A stretch of DNA of 64,000 nucleotides from Haematobia irritans. Its lineage: Eukaryota; Arthropoda; Insecta; Diptera; Muscidae. Positions 33,841-45,982 of the stretch are shown here, piece after piece. Within the stretch, counting starts at the first letter, position 1. The number at the start of each line of letters is the position of its first letter. The stretch lies in NCBI RefSeq assembly GCF_050003625.1, contig NC_134400.1, positions 65,609,626-65,673,625 on the forward strand, in the 5' to 3' direction. Below the pieces are notes generated by a model, which saw nothing but the letters and a program-made list of their open reading frames with translations, ran no database searches and was not told the origin of the DNA. The position numbers and the translations under genes are program-made.

Positions 33841-34007
33841 ATTTACTCTTTATTTTATTTTCTTATTTCGAAGTGACGCTTGTTTTCGCCGTTATAACTG
33901 TTTCACATTTGTTTATGAATTGTTGTTTCTTGTACACAGAGTTGCATTTTTTCAGTGTTACCATCTCAAATTCCTAAATTATACAAAGAAAATTCCCGAC
34001 ACTAAAG

Positions 34008-34443
34008 GTGAGTATTAAGTTCGAGTTTAGTCGCATTTTTCACTAAAGTGAAAACTAAATCTTAAAAGGCATAAAATTATGCATATTTTTCGCAGATTTC
34101 ATTATAACTTGATGGGGAATATTACAAAGCAAATTTTCACAAAGTTTGTATTACTTAAAATGGATTGTTAAAGAAAAGTAAGCGTGAAAAATTTGCGATT
34201 TTAGCGGCTAAACTCGAACTTAATACCCACCTTAAGCCGCTAAAATCATTTTATCACGATTACTTTTCTTTAATAATCCGTTTTAAGGAATACAAACTTT
34301 GTGAAAATTTGCTTTGGGCTTTTCCCCATCAAGTTATAATAAAATTTGCAACAAATATGTATAATTTTATGCATTTTTCTTACTGATTTAGTTTTCACTT
34401 TAGCGATTTAAGCGGCTAAACTCGAAGTTAATACTCACCTTAA
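34008..34443. repeat. Fold-back MITE with AAGGTGAGTATTAA ends
   Basis: AAAGGTGAGTATTAAGTTCG at the left is mirrored at the right (CGAAGTTAATACTCACCTTA). The inner arms also pair around GGCTAAACTCGAACTTAATA. It is about 0.44 kb and non-coding. 33841-34007 shows nothing. Confidence 0.72.
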
Positions 34444-34490
34444 CATGTGAAAAAAAAGTAATTATGTCTAACAAAATTTCTTCAATTAGG

Positions 34491-34727
34491 GTAGGTACTA
34501 TGTTCGGTTTTCGAGTTGAAAACCACTTTATTTTCGCGGTTACTTTTCCTTAAATAATCAAAGTTATAAATGAAAACAAACTTATTCCTGTAAAGTCTTG
34601 CCGAAATCTAGAGGAACAAGAAACTACGCATCAATTGAGTTAATTTGTCTGTTTTATATTGAACTGTTTTAATAAAGTAACCACGAAAATTTCAACGCGA
34701 AAAGCGAACATAGTACTTACCTTTAGA
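34491..34727. repeat. Short MITE with AGGTACTATGTTCG ends
   Basis: The left end GTAGGTACTATGTTCGGTTT and right end GCGAACATAGTACTTACC are inverted. Its GTTCG.TTTTCG.GTTGAAA block also occurs in the right end of the composite repeat near 27740, so the two families are related. Confidence 0.65.
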
Positions 34728-37700
34728 CGATAAATAAGTACTTATATTTGGGTTTTGGCGTGATGTCAGCGTTTAGTTTAGTTAAAACTTTCTACAATTG
34801 CCTCATTTGTAAAATTAACCAAAATTGTTGTTCCTAGTGGTTTCACTCAAGGCATATTAATTAAAGGTAAAGTCACGAGCAAACGTGTGTACCCCCCATG
34901 ATAATTATAATGTCAAACTAGGTTAGGTTAGGTTAAGTTAAAGTGGCAGCCCGATTAAGATTCAGGCTCACTTAGACTATTCAGTCCATTGTGATACCAC
35001 ATTAACTAAAAGTACCTATTACATATGGACACTTCTAGTTTTAACCGCTGAACCTTCTTGATTATTTTTCTTTGTTGACCCAACCAGATTGTTCCAAAAA
35101 TATTAGCAGACTGCTTAACTTAACGTTTTCCAGATCCGCCAGTAATCTGAAGCTATATGCTCCTAAAAGTTGCTTGCGCTTTACACAAAATGCAGGACAC
35201 TCACACAAGAGGTGTTTAATTGATTCTTTTTCCTCCGCATCATGACAGCTCATACAATAGTCATTATACTTCGCGCCAAGAGTTTTTGCAAAATCTCCTA
35301 TCAGGCAGCGACCCGTTATAGCAGATATCAGGAGTGATATCTGACGTCTCGAGAACATTAGCATATCTAGTGTGCGGTTTAAGTTGAAATGGGGCCATAT
35401 TTGCTTGGTGTCGTTACAACCCTTGCAATTCTCCCATCGAACATTTGCCATCATAACAGCCTTCTCACGCAGCATGAGCTTGCAGGTAGCTAGGGGCATA
35501 CCAACAAATTCTAGTTCCCCTGGAATATGTAAGGTAGTCCCTAGCCTTGCCAACTCATCCGCTTCGCAGTTCCCCGGTATGTTCCTATGGCCAGGCACCC
35601 ATATTAGGTGAATATTGTACTGCTCAGCCATCTCATTGAGAGATTTGCGGCAATCGATGGCCGTTTTCGAGTTGAGGAACACAGAGTCCAAGGATTTTAT
35701 TGCAGGTTGACTGTCTGAGTATATATTAATGCCCACATTTTTTGGAACATTACTTCTCAGCCAATTCGCCACCTCTCTTATTGCCAATATTTCAGCCTGA
35801 AAAACACTACAGCGATTAGGTAATCTTTTCGCTATTCGAATTTCCAGATCTTTAGAATATACTCCGAAACCCACTTGGCCATCCAATTTGGAGCCATCAG
35901 TGTAGAAATCTATATATCTTTTATTCCCCAGGGTCCGTGTACACCACGCCTCACTGTTGGGAATTAGAGTCTCAAACTTTTTGTCGAAAAGTGGACTCGC
36001 CAAAGTGTAATCCACTACGTTAGGCACATCTGGCATTATTTTGAGGACCGAACTGTGACCGTAACTTTTTTCCGACCACAGCGATAGCTCGCGCAACCGC
36101 ACAGCCGTTGTTGCAGCTGACTGTTTGGCCAAAATGTCTAAAGGCAATAGATGAAGTATGACATTAAGGGAGTTTGTTCCTGTCTTGCCGAATGCACCTG
36201 AGATACACAAGCACGCCATACGCTGAACTTTGTCTAAACTTGTCGGCTGGTGAAGTGCCGGCCACCAGACTACAACACCATATAGCATTATAGGTCTAAC
36301 CACTGCCGTGTATAGCCAATGTACAATTTTTGGTTTTAGTCCCCACTTTTTCCCTATTGCCTTTTTGCACGAGTATAAAGCTACCGTTGCTTTCCTCGCC
36401 CTTTCTTCAATATTAAGCTTAAAGTTCAGCTTCCTGTCCAAAATAACGCCAAGGTATTTTGCACACTCCCTAAAGGGAATTTCAATACCCCCTAAGGAAA
36501 TGGGCCTAACCGTGGGAGTTTTGCGATCTTTGCAGTACATGACTATTTCTGTCTTTGCAGGATTTACCCCAAGACCATTATCTTTCGCCCATTTCTCAGT
36601 CATCCGGAGGGCTCTCTGTATAATATCTCTAATTGTTGATGGGAATTTTCCCCTGACTGCTAGCGCCACATCATCTGCGTATGCCACCACTTGTATCCTT
36701 TCTTTTTCTAGGGAAACCAGAAGGTCGTTTATAGCAACATTCCAAAGAAGAGGTGATAGAACTCCTCCTTGAGGTGTGCCTCTGTTCACATACTTTTGTA
36801 TGTTTGCTTGTCCTAGTGTGGCTGAAATACGTCTCTTCATTAGCAGTTCGTCTAACAGCCTGAGTATACATGGATCGACATTCAGAGTTGTCAGTCCATT
36901 TAATATCGAGCTCGTATGGACATTATTGAACGCCCCTTCGATGTCTAGAAACGCCACGATTGTGTATTCTTTGACAGATAGTGAGCTTTCAATAAAGCTG
37001 ACTAGTTCATGTAGTGCGGTCTCAGTAGACCTGCCCTTCGAGTATGCATGCTGTCGTTTCGAGAACAAACTTGAATCGATGCTAGTTCTAAGATAAATAT
37101 CTATCATCCTCTCCAGAGTCTTAAGTAGGAATGAGGATAAGCTGATTGGTCGGAAATCCTTCGCCTCGAGTGAGAGGCTTTTCCCGCTTTAGGTATGAAA
37201 ACGACTTTTGTTTCCCTCCACTTTCCTGGGATATATGATAAGTTGATACATCCTTTATATATCACCGACAACCAGGGGATAATTTTGTCAGTTACAGCTT
37301 GTAACTCCGCCGGAGTAATTCCATCAGGTCCAGTGGATTTGAATGGTCCAAAGCTATTTAGCGCCCATCTTATTCTAGTTTCCGATACAATTTCCTCGAC
37401 AGGAAACGACCGCTGAGCAACTGTGGCACCGCCAGTACATGGTTCAACCGTCTGATTTCCAGGAAAATGTGTGTCCAATAGTACCTCCAGCGTCTCCTCA
37501 CTGGACGTTGTCCAATTACCCTCCGATGTTTTAATGAAACCTGGAGCGGAGTTGGTGGATGCTAGAACCTTCCGTAGTCTGGAAGCCTCGGACGTATTCT
37601 CAATACTGCTGCAGTAAGCATTCCAAGAGTTATGCTGAGCCTTTCTCAGTTCTCGCTTGTATCCTCTCAGATTCTTCTTGTAAGCGTCCCAGTCCTCAGG

Positions 37701-38158
37701 GGCTCTGGTGGACTTTGCCTTGTTAAAGAGCTTCCTGCAGGACTTCCTCATATTACTTAATTCCGTAGACCACCATGGTGGTCGATGTTTCCCCCTTGGC
37801 TTTCCTCTAGGGCATGCAGCTTTCAGTGAGATGTTGAAGGCCTTAGTAATCCGCTCCACTGCGTGTTCGATATCTTGCACATTTCTCATATTTGTCTCTG
37901 TTATTTCCGGTATCATCATATTGAACGATTCCCTATACCTATTCCAGTCAGCTTTCCTAACATTTGGCGGAAATATGATCTTGGTGATATGAACATCAAA
38001 TTTGAAACTGATGTAGCGATGATCTGAGAAGCTGTGTTCACTTAAAACCTGCCACTCAGATATCATTTCATTCAGTTCTTGCGAGGCCAAGGTGATGTCC
38101 AAAACCTCTTGCCTGTTTTTAGTGACAAAGGTTGGGACATCTCCCTTGTTGCAAACTA

Positions 38159-39092
38159 AAGGGTGATTTGTTAAGAGCTTGATAACTTTTTTTTTAAAAA
38201 AAACGCATGAAATTTGCAAAATCTCATCGGTTCTTTATTTGAAACGTTAGATTGGTCCATGACATTTACTTTTTGAAGATAATTTCATTTAAATGTTGAC
38301 CGCGGCTGCGTCTTAGGTGGTCCATTCGGAAAGTCCAATTTTGGGCAACTTTTTCGAGCATTTCGGCCGGAATAGCCCGAATTTCTTCGGAAATGTTGTC
38401 TTCCAAAGCTGGAATAGTTGCTGGCTTATTTCTGTAGACTTTAGACTTGACGTAGCCCCACAAAAAATAGTCTAAAGGCGTCAAATCGCATGATCTTGGT
38501 GGCCAACTTACCGGTCCATTTCTTGAGATGAATTGTTCTCCGAAGTTTTCCCTCAAAATGGCCATAGAATCGCGAGCTGTGTGGCATGTAGCGCCATCTT
38601 GTTGAAACCACATGTCAACCAAGTTCAGTTCTTCCATTTTTGGCAACAAAAAGTTTGTTAGCATCGAACGATAGCGATCGCCATTCACCGTAACGTTGCG
38701 TCCAACAGCATCTTTGAAAAAATACGGTTCAATGATTCCACCAGCGTACAAACCACACCAAACAGTGCATTTTTTCGGGATGCATGGGCAGTTCTTGAAC
38801 GGCTTCTGGTTGCTCTTCACTCCAAATGCGGCAATTTTGCTTATTTACGTAGCCATTCAACCAGAAATGAGCCTCATCGCTGAACAAAATTTGTCGATAA
38901 ACACATTTCGAACCGAACACTGATTTTGGTAATAAAATTCAATGATTTGCAAGCGTTGCTCGTTAGTAAGTCTATTCATGATGAAATGTCAAAGCATACT
39001 GAGCATCTTTCTCTTTGACACCATGTCTGAAATCCCACGTGATCTGTCAAATACTAATGCATGAAAATCCTAACCTCAAAAGAATCACCCTT
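38159..39092 (-). mobile_element. Mariner-like element (DD41D type), 934 bp
   Basis: The ends AAGGGTGATT / AATCACCCTT are flanked by TA on both sides (38157-38158, 39093-39094). The neighbouring units show the empty site (CAAACTACCAG). It is the only insertion inside the array and is absent from the other units, so it postdates amplification or was not copied by it. Confidence 0.92.
38266..38979 (-). pseudogene. Mariner transposase, internally deleted and frameshifted
   Basis: The start MNRLTNEQRLQIIEFYYQ lies near 38979, then the frame jumps to FSDEAHFWLNGYVNKQNCR (first catalytic Asp; 38729-38920). It then shifts to the segment with WFQQDGATCHTA (second Asp) and PRSCDLTPLDYFLWGYVKS (third Asp). 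I count 41 residues between the second and third Asp, the DD41D spacing of the rosa-type mariners. Most of the N-terminal DNA-binding region is missing, so it is inactive. Confidence 0.85.
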
Positions 39093-39231
39093 TACCAGAT
39101 TAGTACGCAAAATAAACTCTATTAGCGACTCTCCCCTTGCATTAGTATCACTACTTCCCCATATACTATGATGTGCATTCGCATGGCATCCCATAATGAG
39201 TTTCGTCTTTGTTTTCAGTGACTCCTCCACT

Positions 39232-42200
39232 ATGTTATGTTATGTTATGTTAAAGTGGCAGCCCGATTAAGATTCAGGCTCACTTAGACTATTCAGTCCA
39301 TTGTGATACCACATTAACTAAAAGTACCTATTACATATGGACACTTCTAGTTTTAACCGCTGAACCTTCTTGATTATTTTTCTTTGTTGACCCAACCAGA
39401 TTGTTCCAAAAATATTAGCAGACTGCTTAAGTTAACGTTTTCCAGATCCGCCAGTAATCTGAAGCTATATGCTCCTAAAAGTTGCTTGCGCTTTACACAA
39501 AATGCAGGACACTCACACAAGAGGTGTTTAATTGATTCTTTTTCCTCCGCATCATGACAGCTCATACAATAGTCATTATACTTCGCGCCAAGAGTTTTTG
39601 CAAAATCTCCTATCAGGCAGCGACCCGTTATAGCAGATATCAGGAGTGATATCTGACGTCTCGAGAACATTAGCATATCTAGTGTGCGGTTTAAGTTGAA
39701 ATGGGGCCATATTTGCTTGGTGTCGTTACAACCCTTGCAATTCTCCCATCGAACATTTGCCATCATAACAGCCTTCTCACGCAGCATGAGCTTGCAGGTA
39801 GCTAGGGGCATACCAACAAATTCTAGTTCCCCTGGAATATGTAAGGTAGTCCCTAGCCTTGCCAACTCATCCGCTTCGCAGTTCCCCGGTATGTTCCTAT
39901 GGCCAGGCACCCATATTAGGTGAATATTGTACTGCTCAGCCATCTCATTGAGAGATTTGCGGCAATCGATGGCCGTTTTCGAGTTGAGGAACACAGAGTC
40001 CAAGGATTTTATTGCAGGTTGACTGTCTGAGTATATATTAATGCCCACATTTTTTGGAACATTACTTCTCAGCCAATTCGCCACCTCTCTTATTGCCAAT
40101 ATTTCAGCCTGAAAAACACTACAGCGATTAGGTAATCTTTTCGCTATTCGAATTTCCAGATCTTTAGAATATACTCCGAAACCCACTTGGCCATCCAATT
40201 TGGAGCCATCAGTGTAGAAATCTATATATCTTTTATTCCCCAGGGTCCGTGTACACCACGCCTCACTGTTGGGAATTAGAGTCTCAAACTTTTTGTCGAA
40301 AAGTGGACTCGCCAAAGTGTAATCCACTACGTTAGGCACATCTGGCATTATTTTGAGGACCGAACTGTGACCGTAACTTTTTTCCGACCACAGCGATAGC
40401 TCGCGCAACCGCACAGCCGTTGTTGCAGCTGACTGTTTGGCCAAAATGTCTAAAGGCAATAGATGAAGTATGACATTAAGGGAGTTTGTTCCTGTCTTGC
40501 CGAATGCACCTGAGATACACAAGCACGTCATACGCTGAACTTTGTCTAAACTTGTCGGCTGGTGAAGTGCCGGCCACCAGACTACAACACCATATAGCAT
40601 TATAGGTCTAACCACTGCCGTGTATAGCCAATGTACAATTTTTGGTTTTAGTCCCCACTTTTTCCCTATTGCCTTTTTGCACGAGTATAAAGCTACCGTT
40701 GCTTTCCTCGCCCTTTCTTCAATATTAAGCTTAAAGTTCAGCTTCCTGTCCAAAATAACGCCAAGGTATTTTGCACACTCCCTAAAGGGAATTTCAATAC
40801 CCCCTAAGGAAATGGGCCTAACCGTGGGAGTTTTGCGATCTTTGCAGTACATGACTATTTCTGTCTTTGCAGGATTTACCCCAAGACCATTATCTTTCGC
40901 CCATTTCTCAGTCATCCGGAGGGCTCTCTGTATAATATCTCTAATTGTTGATGGGAATTTTCCCCTGACTGCTAGCGCCACATCATCTGCGTATGCCACC
41001 ACTTGTATCCTTTCTTTTTCTAGGGAAACCAGAAGGTCGTTTATAGCAACATTCCAAAGAAGAGGTGATAGAACTCCTCCTTGAGGTGTGCCTCTGTTCA
41101 CATACTTTTGTATGTTTGCTTGTCCTAGTGTGGCTGAAATACGTCTCTTCATTAGCAGTTCGTCTAACAGCCTGAGTATACATGGATCGACATTCAGAGT
41201 TGTCAGTCCATTTAATATCGAGCTCGTATGGACATTATTGAACGCCCCTTCGATGTCTAGAAACGCCACGATTGTGTATTCTTTGACAGATAGTGAGCTT
41301 TCAATAAAGCTGACTAGTTCATGTAGTGCGGTCTCAGTAGACCTGCCCTTCGAGTATGCATGCTGTCGTTTCGAGAACAAACTTGAATCGATGCTAGTTC
41401 TAAGATAAATATCTATCATCCTCTCCAGAGTCTTAAGTAGGAATGAGGATAAGCTGATTGGTCGGAAATCCTTCGCCTCGAGTGAGAGGCTTTTCCCGCT
41501 TTAGGTATGAAAACGACTTTTGTTTCCCTCCACTTTCCTGGGATATATGATAAGTTGATACATCCTTTATATATCACCGACAACCAGGGGATAATTTTGT
41601 CAGTTACAGCTTGTAACTCCGCCGGAGTAATTCCATCAGGTCCAGTGGATTTGAATGGTCCAAAGCTATTTAGCGCCCATCTTATTCTAGTTTCCGATAC
41701 AATTTCCTCGACAGGAAACGACCGCTGAGCAACTGTGGCACCGCCAGTACATGGTTCAACCGTCTGATTTCCAGGAAAATGTGTGTCCAATAGTACCTCC
41801 AGCGTCTCCTCACTGGACGTTGTCCAATTACCCTCCGATGTTTTAATGAAACCTGGAGCGGAGTTGGTGGATGCTAGAACCTTCCGTAGTCTGGAAGCCT
41901 CGGACGTATTCTCAATACTGCTGCAGTAAGCATTCCAAGAGTTATGCTGAGCCTTTCTCAGTTCTCGCTTGTATCCTCTCAGATTCTTCTTGTAAGCGTC
42001 CCAGTCCTCAGGGGCTCTGGTGGACTTTGCCTTGTTAAAGAGCTTCCTGCAGGACTTCCTCATATTACTTAATTCCGTAGACCACCATGGTGGTCGATGT
42101 TTCCCCCTTGGCTTTCCTCTAGGGCATGCAGCTTTCAGTGAGATGTTGAAGGCCTTAGTAATCCGCTCCACTGCGTGTTCGATATCTTGCACATTTCTCA

Positions 42201-42606
42201 TATTTGTCTCTGTTATTTCCGGTATCATCATATTGAACGATTCCCTATACCTATTCCAGTCAGCTTTCCTAACATTTGGCGGAAATATGATCTTGGTGAT
42301 ATGAACATCAAATTTGAAACTGATGTAGCGATGATCTGAGAAGCTGTGTTCACTTAAAACCTGCCACTCAGATATCATTTCATTCAGTTCTTGCGAGGCC
42401 AAGGTGATGTCCAAAACCTCTTGCCTGTTTTTAGTGACAAAGGTTGGGACATCTCCCTTGTTGCAAACTACCAGATTAGTACGCAAAATAAACTCTATTA
42501 GCGACTCTCCCCTTGCATTAGTATCACTACTTCCCCATATACTATGATGTGCATTCGCATGGCATCCCATAATGAGTTTCGTCTTTGTTTTCAGTGACTC
42601 CTCCAC
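39232..42606 (-). pseudogene. Array unit U2: truncated ORF2 with one frameshift
   Basis: The endonuclease remnant and linker are at 41416-42606, RT/RNase H/zinc knuckle at 39374-41419, and the one-base loss is at about 41477. A private change converts MACLC to MTCLC. The 3' UTR is followed by the AACAT tail that abuts U1. The first codon of the truncated frame is GTG; no ATG is available at the junction. Confidence 0.88.
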
Positions 42607-45600
42607 TATGTTATGTTATGTTATGTTAAAGTGGCAGCCCGATTAAGATTCAGGCTCACTTAGACTATTCAGTCCATTGTGATACAACATTAACTAAAAG
42701 TACCTATTACATATGGACACTTCTAGTTTTAACCGCTGAACCTTCTTGATTATTTTTCTTTGTTGACCCAACCAGATTGTTCCAAAAATATTAGCAGACT
42801 GCTTAAGTTAACGTTTTCCAGATCCGCCAGTAATCTGAAGCTATATGCTCCTAAAAGTTGCGTGCGCTTTACACAAAATGCAGGACACTCACACAAGAGG
42901 TGTTTAATTGATTCTTTTTCCTCCGCATCATGACAGCTCATACAATAGTCATTATACTTCGCGCCAAGAGTTTTTGCAAAATCTCCTATCAGGCAGCGAC
43001 CCGTTATAGCAGATATCAGGAGTGATATCTGACGTCTCGAGAACATTAGCATATCTAGTGTGCGGTTTAAGTTGAAATGGGGCCATATTTGCTTGGTGTC
43101 GTTACAACCCTTGCAATTCTCCCATCGAACATTTGCCATCATAACAGCCTTCTCACGCAGCATGAGCTTGCAGGTAGCTAGGGGCATACCAACAAATTCT
43201 AGTTCCCCTGGAATATGTAAGGTAGTCCCTAGCCTTGCCAACTCATCCGCTTCGCAGTTCCCCGGTATGTTCCTATGGCCAGGCACCCATATTAGGTGAA
43301 TATTGTACTGCTCAGCCATCTCATTGAGAGATTTGCGGCAATCGATGGCCGTTTTCGAGTTGAGGAACACAGAGTCCAAGGATTTTATTGCAGGTTGACT
43401 GTCTGAGTATATATTAATGCCCACATTTTTTGGAACATTACTTCTCAGCCAATTCGCCACCTCTCTTATTGCCAATATTTCAGCCTGAAAAACACTACAG
43501 CGATTAGGTAATCTTTTCGCTATTCGAATTTCCAGATCTTTAGAATATACTCCGAAACCCACTTGGCCATCCAATTTGGAGCCATCAGTGTAGAAATCTA
43601 TATATCTTTTATTCCCCAGGGTCCGTGTACACCACGCCTCACTGTTGGGAATTAGAGTCTCAAACTTTTTGTCGAAAAGTGGACTCGCCAAAGTGTAATC
43701 CACTACGTTAGGCACATCTGGCATTATTTTGAGGACCGAACTGTGACCGTAACTTTTTTCCGACCACAGCGATAGCTCGCGCAACCGCACAGCCGTTGTT
43801 GCAGCTGACTGTTTGGCCAAAATGTCTAAAGGCAATAGATGAAGTATGACATTAAGGGAGTTTGTTCCTGTCTTGCCGAATGCACCTGAGATACACAAGC
43901 ACGCCATACGCTGAACTTTGTCTAAACTTGTCGGCTGGTGAAGTGCCGGCCACCAGACTACAACACCATATAGCATTATAGGTCTAACCACTGCCGTGTA
44001 TAGCCAATGTACAATTTTTGGTTTTAGTCCCCACTTTTTCCCTATTGCCTTTTTGCACGAGTATAAAGCTACCGTTGCTTTCCTCGCCCTTTCTTCAATA
44101 TTAAGCTTAAAGTTCAGCTTCCTGTCCAAAATAACGCCAAGGTATTTTGCACACTCCCTAAAGGGAATTTCAATACCCCCTAAGGAAATGGGCCTAACCG
44201 TGGGAGTTTTGCGATCTTTGCAGTACATGACTATTTCTGTCTTTGCAGGATTTACCCCAAGACCATTATCTTTCGCCCATTTCTCAGTCATCCGGAGGGC
44301 TCTCTGTATAATATCTCTAATTGTTGATGGGAATTTTCCCCTGACTGCTAGCGCCACATCATCTGCGTATGCCACCACTTGTATCCTTTCTTTTTCTAGG
44401 GAAACCAGAAGGTCGTTTATAGCAACATTCCAAAGAAGAGGTGATAGAACTCCTCCTTGAGGTGTGCCTCTGTTCACATACTTTTGTATGTTTGCTTGTC
44501 CTAGTGTGGCTGAAATACGTCTCTTCATTAGCAGTTCGTCTAACAGCCTGAGTATACATGGATCGACATTCAGAGTTGTCAGTCCATTTAATATCGAGCT
44601 CGTATGGACATTATTGAACGCCCCTTCGATGTCTAGAAACGCCACGATTGTGTATTCTTTGACAGATAGTGAGCTTTCAATAAAGCTGACTAGTTCATGT
44701 AGTGCGGTCTCAGTAGACCTGCCCTTCGAGTATGCATGCTGTCGTTTCGAGAACAAACTTGAATCGATGCTAGTTCTAAGATAAATATCTATCATCCTCT
44801 CCAGAGTCTTAAGTAGGAATGAGGATAAGCTGATTGGTCGGAAATCCTTCGCCTCGAGTGAGAGGCTTTTCCCGCTTTAGGTATGAAAACGACTTTTGTT
44901 TCCCTCCACTTTCCTGGGATATATGATAAGTTGATACATCCTTTATATATCACCGACAACCAGGGGATAATTTTGTCAGTTACAGCTTGTAACTCCGCCG
45001 GAGTAATTCCATCAGGTCCAGTGGATTTGAATGGTCCAAAGCTATTTAGCGCCCATCTTATTCTAGTTTCCGATACAATTTCCTCGACAGGAAACGACCG
45101 CTGAGCAACTGTGGCACCGCCAGTACATGGTTCAACCGTCTGATTTCCAGGAAAATGTGTGTCCAATAGTACCTCCAGCGTCTCCTCACTGGACGTTGTC
45201 CAATTACCCTCCGATGTTTTAATGAAACCTGGAGCGGAGTTGGTGGATGCTAGAACCTTCCGTAGTCTGGAAGCCTCGGACGTATTCTCAATACTGCTGC
45301 AGTAAGCATTCCAAGAGTTATGCTGAGCCTTTCTCAGTTCTCGCTTGTATCCTCTCAGATTCTTCTTGTAAGCGTCCCAGTCCTCAGGGGCTCTGGTGGA
45401 CTTTGCCTTGTTAAAGAGCTTCCTGCAGGACTTCCTCATATTACTTAATTCCGTAGACCACCATGGTGGTCGATGTTTCCCCCTTGGCTTTCCTCTAGGG
45501 CATGCAGCTTTCAGTGAGATGTTGAAGGCCTTAGTAATCCGCTCCACTGCGTGTTCGATATCTTGCACATTTCTCATATTTGTCTCTGTTATTTCCGGTA

Positions 45601-45982
45601 TCATCATATTGAACGATTCCCTATACCTATTCCAGTCAGCTTTCCTAACATTTGGCGGAAATATGATCTTGGTGATATGAACATCAAATTTGAAACTGAT
45701 GTAGCGATGATCTGAGAAGCTGTGTTCACTTAAAACCTGCCACTCAGATATCATTTCATTCAGTTCTTGCGAGGCCAAGGTGATGTCCAAAACCTCTTGC
45801 CTGTTTTTAGTGACAAAGGTTGGGACATCTCCCTTGTTGCAAACTACCAGATTAGTACGCAAAATAAACTCTATTAGCGACTCTCCCCTTGCATTAGTAT
45901 CACTACTTCCCCATATACTATGATGTGCATTCGCATGGCATCCCATAATGAGTTTCGTCTTTGTTTTCAGTGACTCCTCCAC
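42607..45982 (-). pseudogene. Array unit U3: truncated ORF2 with one frameshift
   Basis: The domain layout is the same as in U2 (44792-45982 and 42750-44795), with the frameshift near 44853. It shares two changes only with U4: KRT in place of KRK near the C terminus (42856) and GATACAACATT in the 3' UTR (42682). U3 and U4 therefore descend from a common duplication. Confidence 0.88.

Larger units (their letters stand above)
34921..39231 (-). pseudogene. Array unit U1: truncated ORF2, frameshifted, mariner-interrupted
   Basis: The RT/RNase H frame is 35062-37107. The endonuclease-linker part is 37104-38156 and continues beyond the mariner at 39095-39230. A one-base loss at about 37165 (CGCCTCGAG where U4 has CGCCCTCGAG) breaks the frame. 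The endonuclease motif reads GCHANAHH instead of GCDANAHH. The unit carries the array's only AACCT (TTAGG-complement) tail next to the target duplication. Confidence 0.88.
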
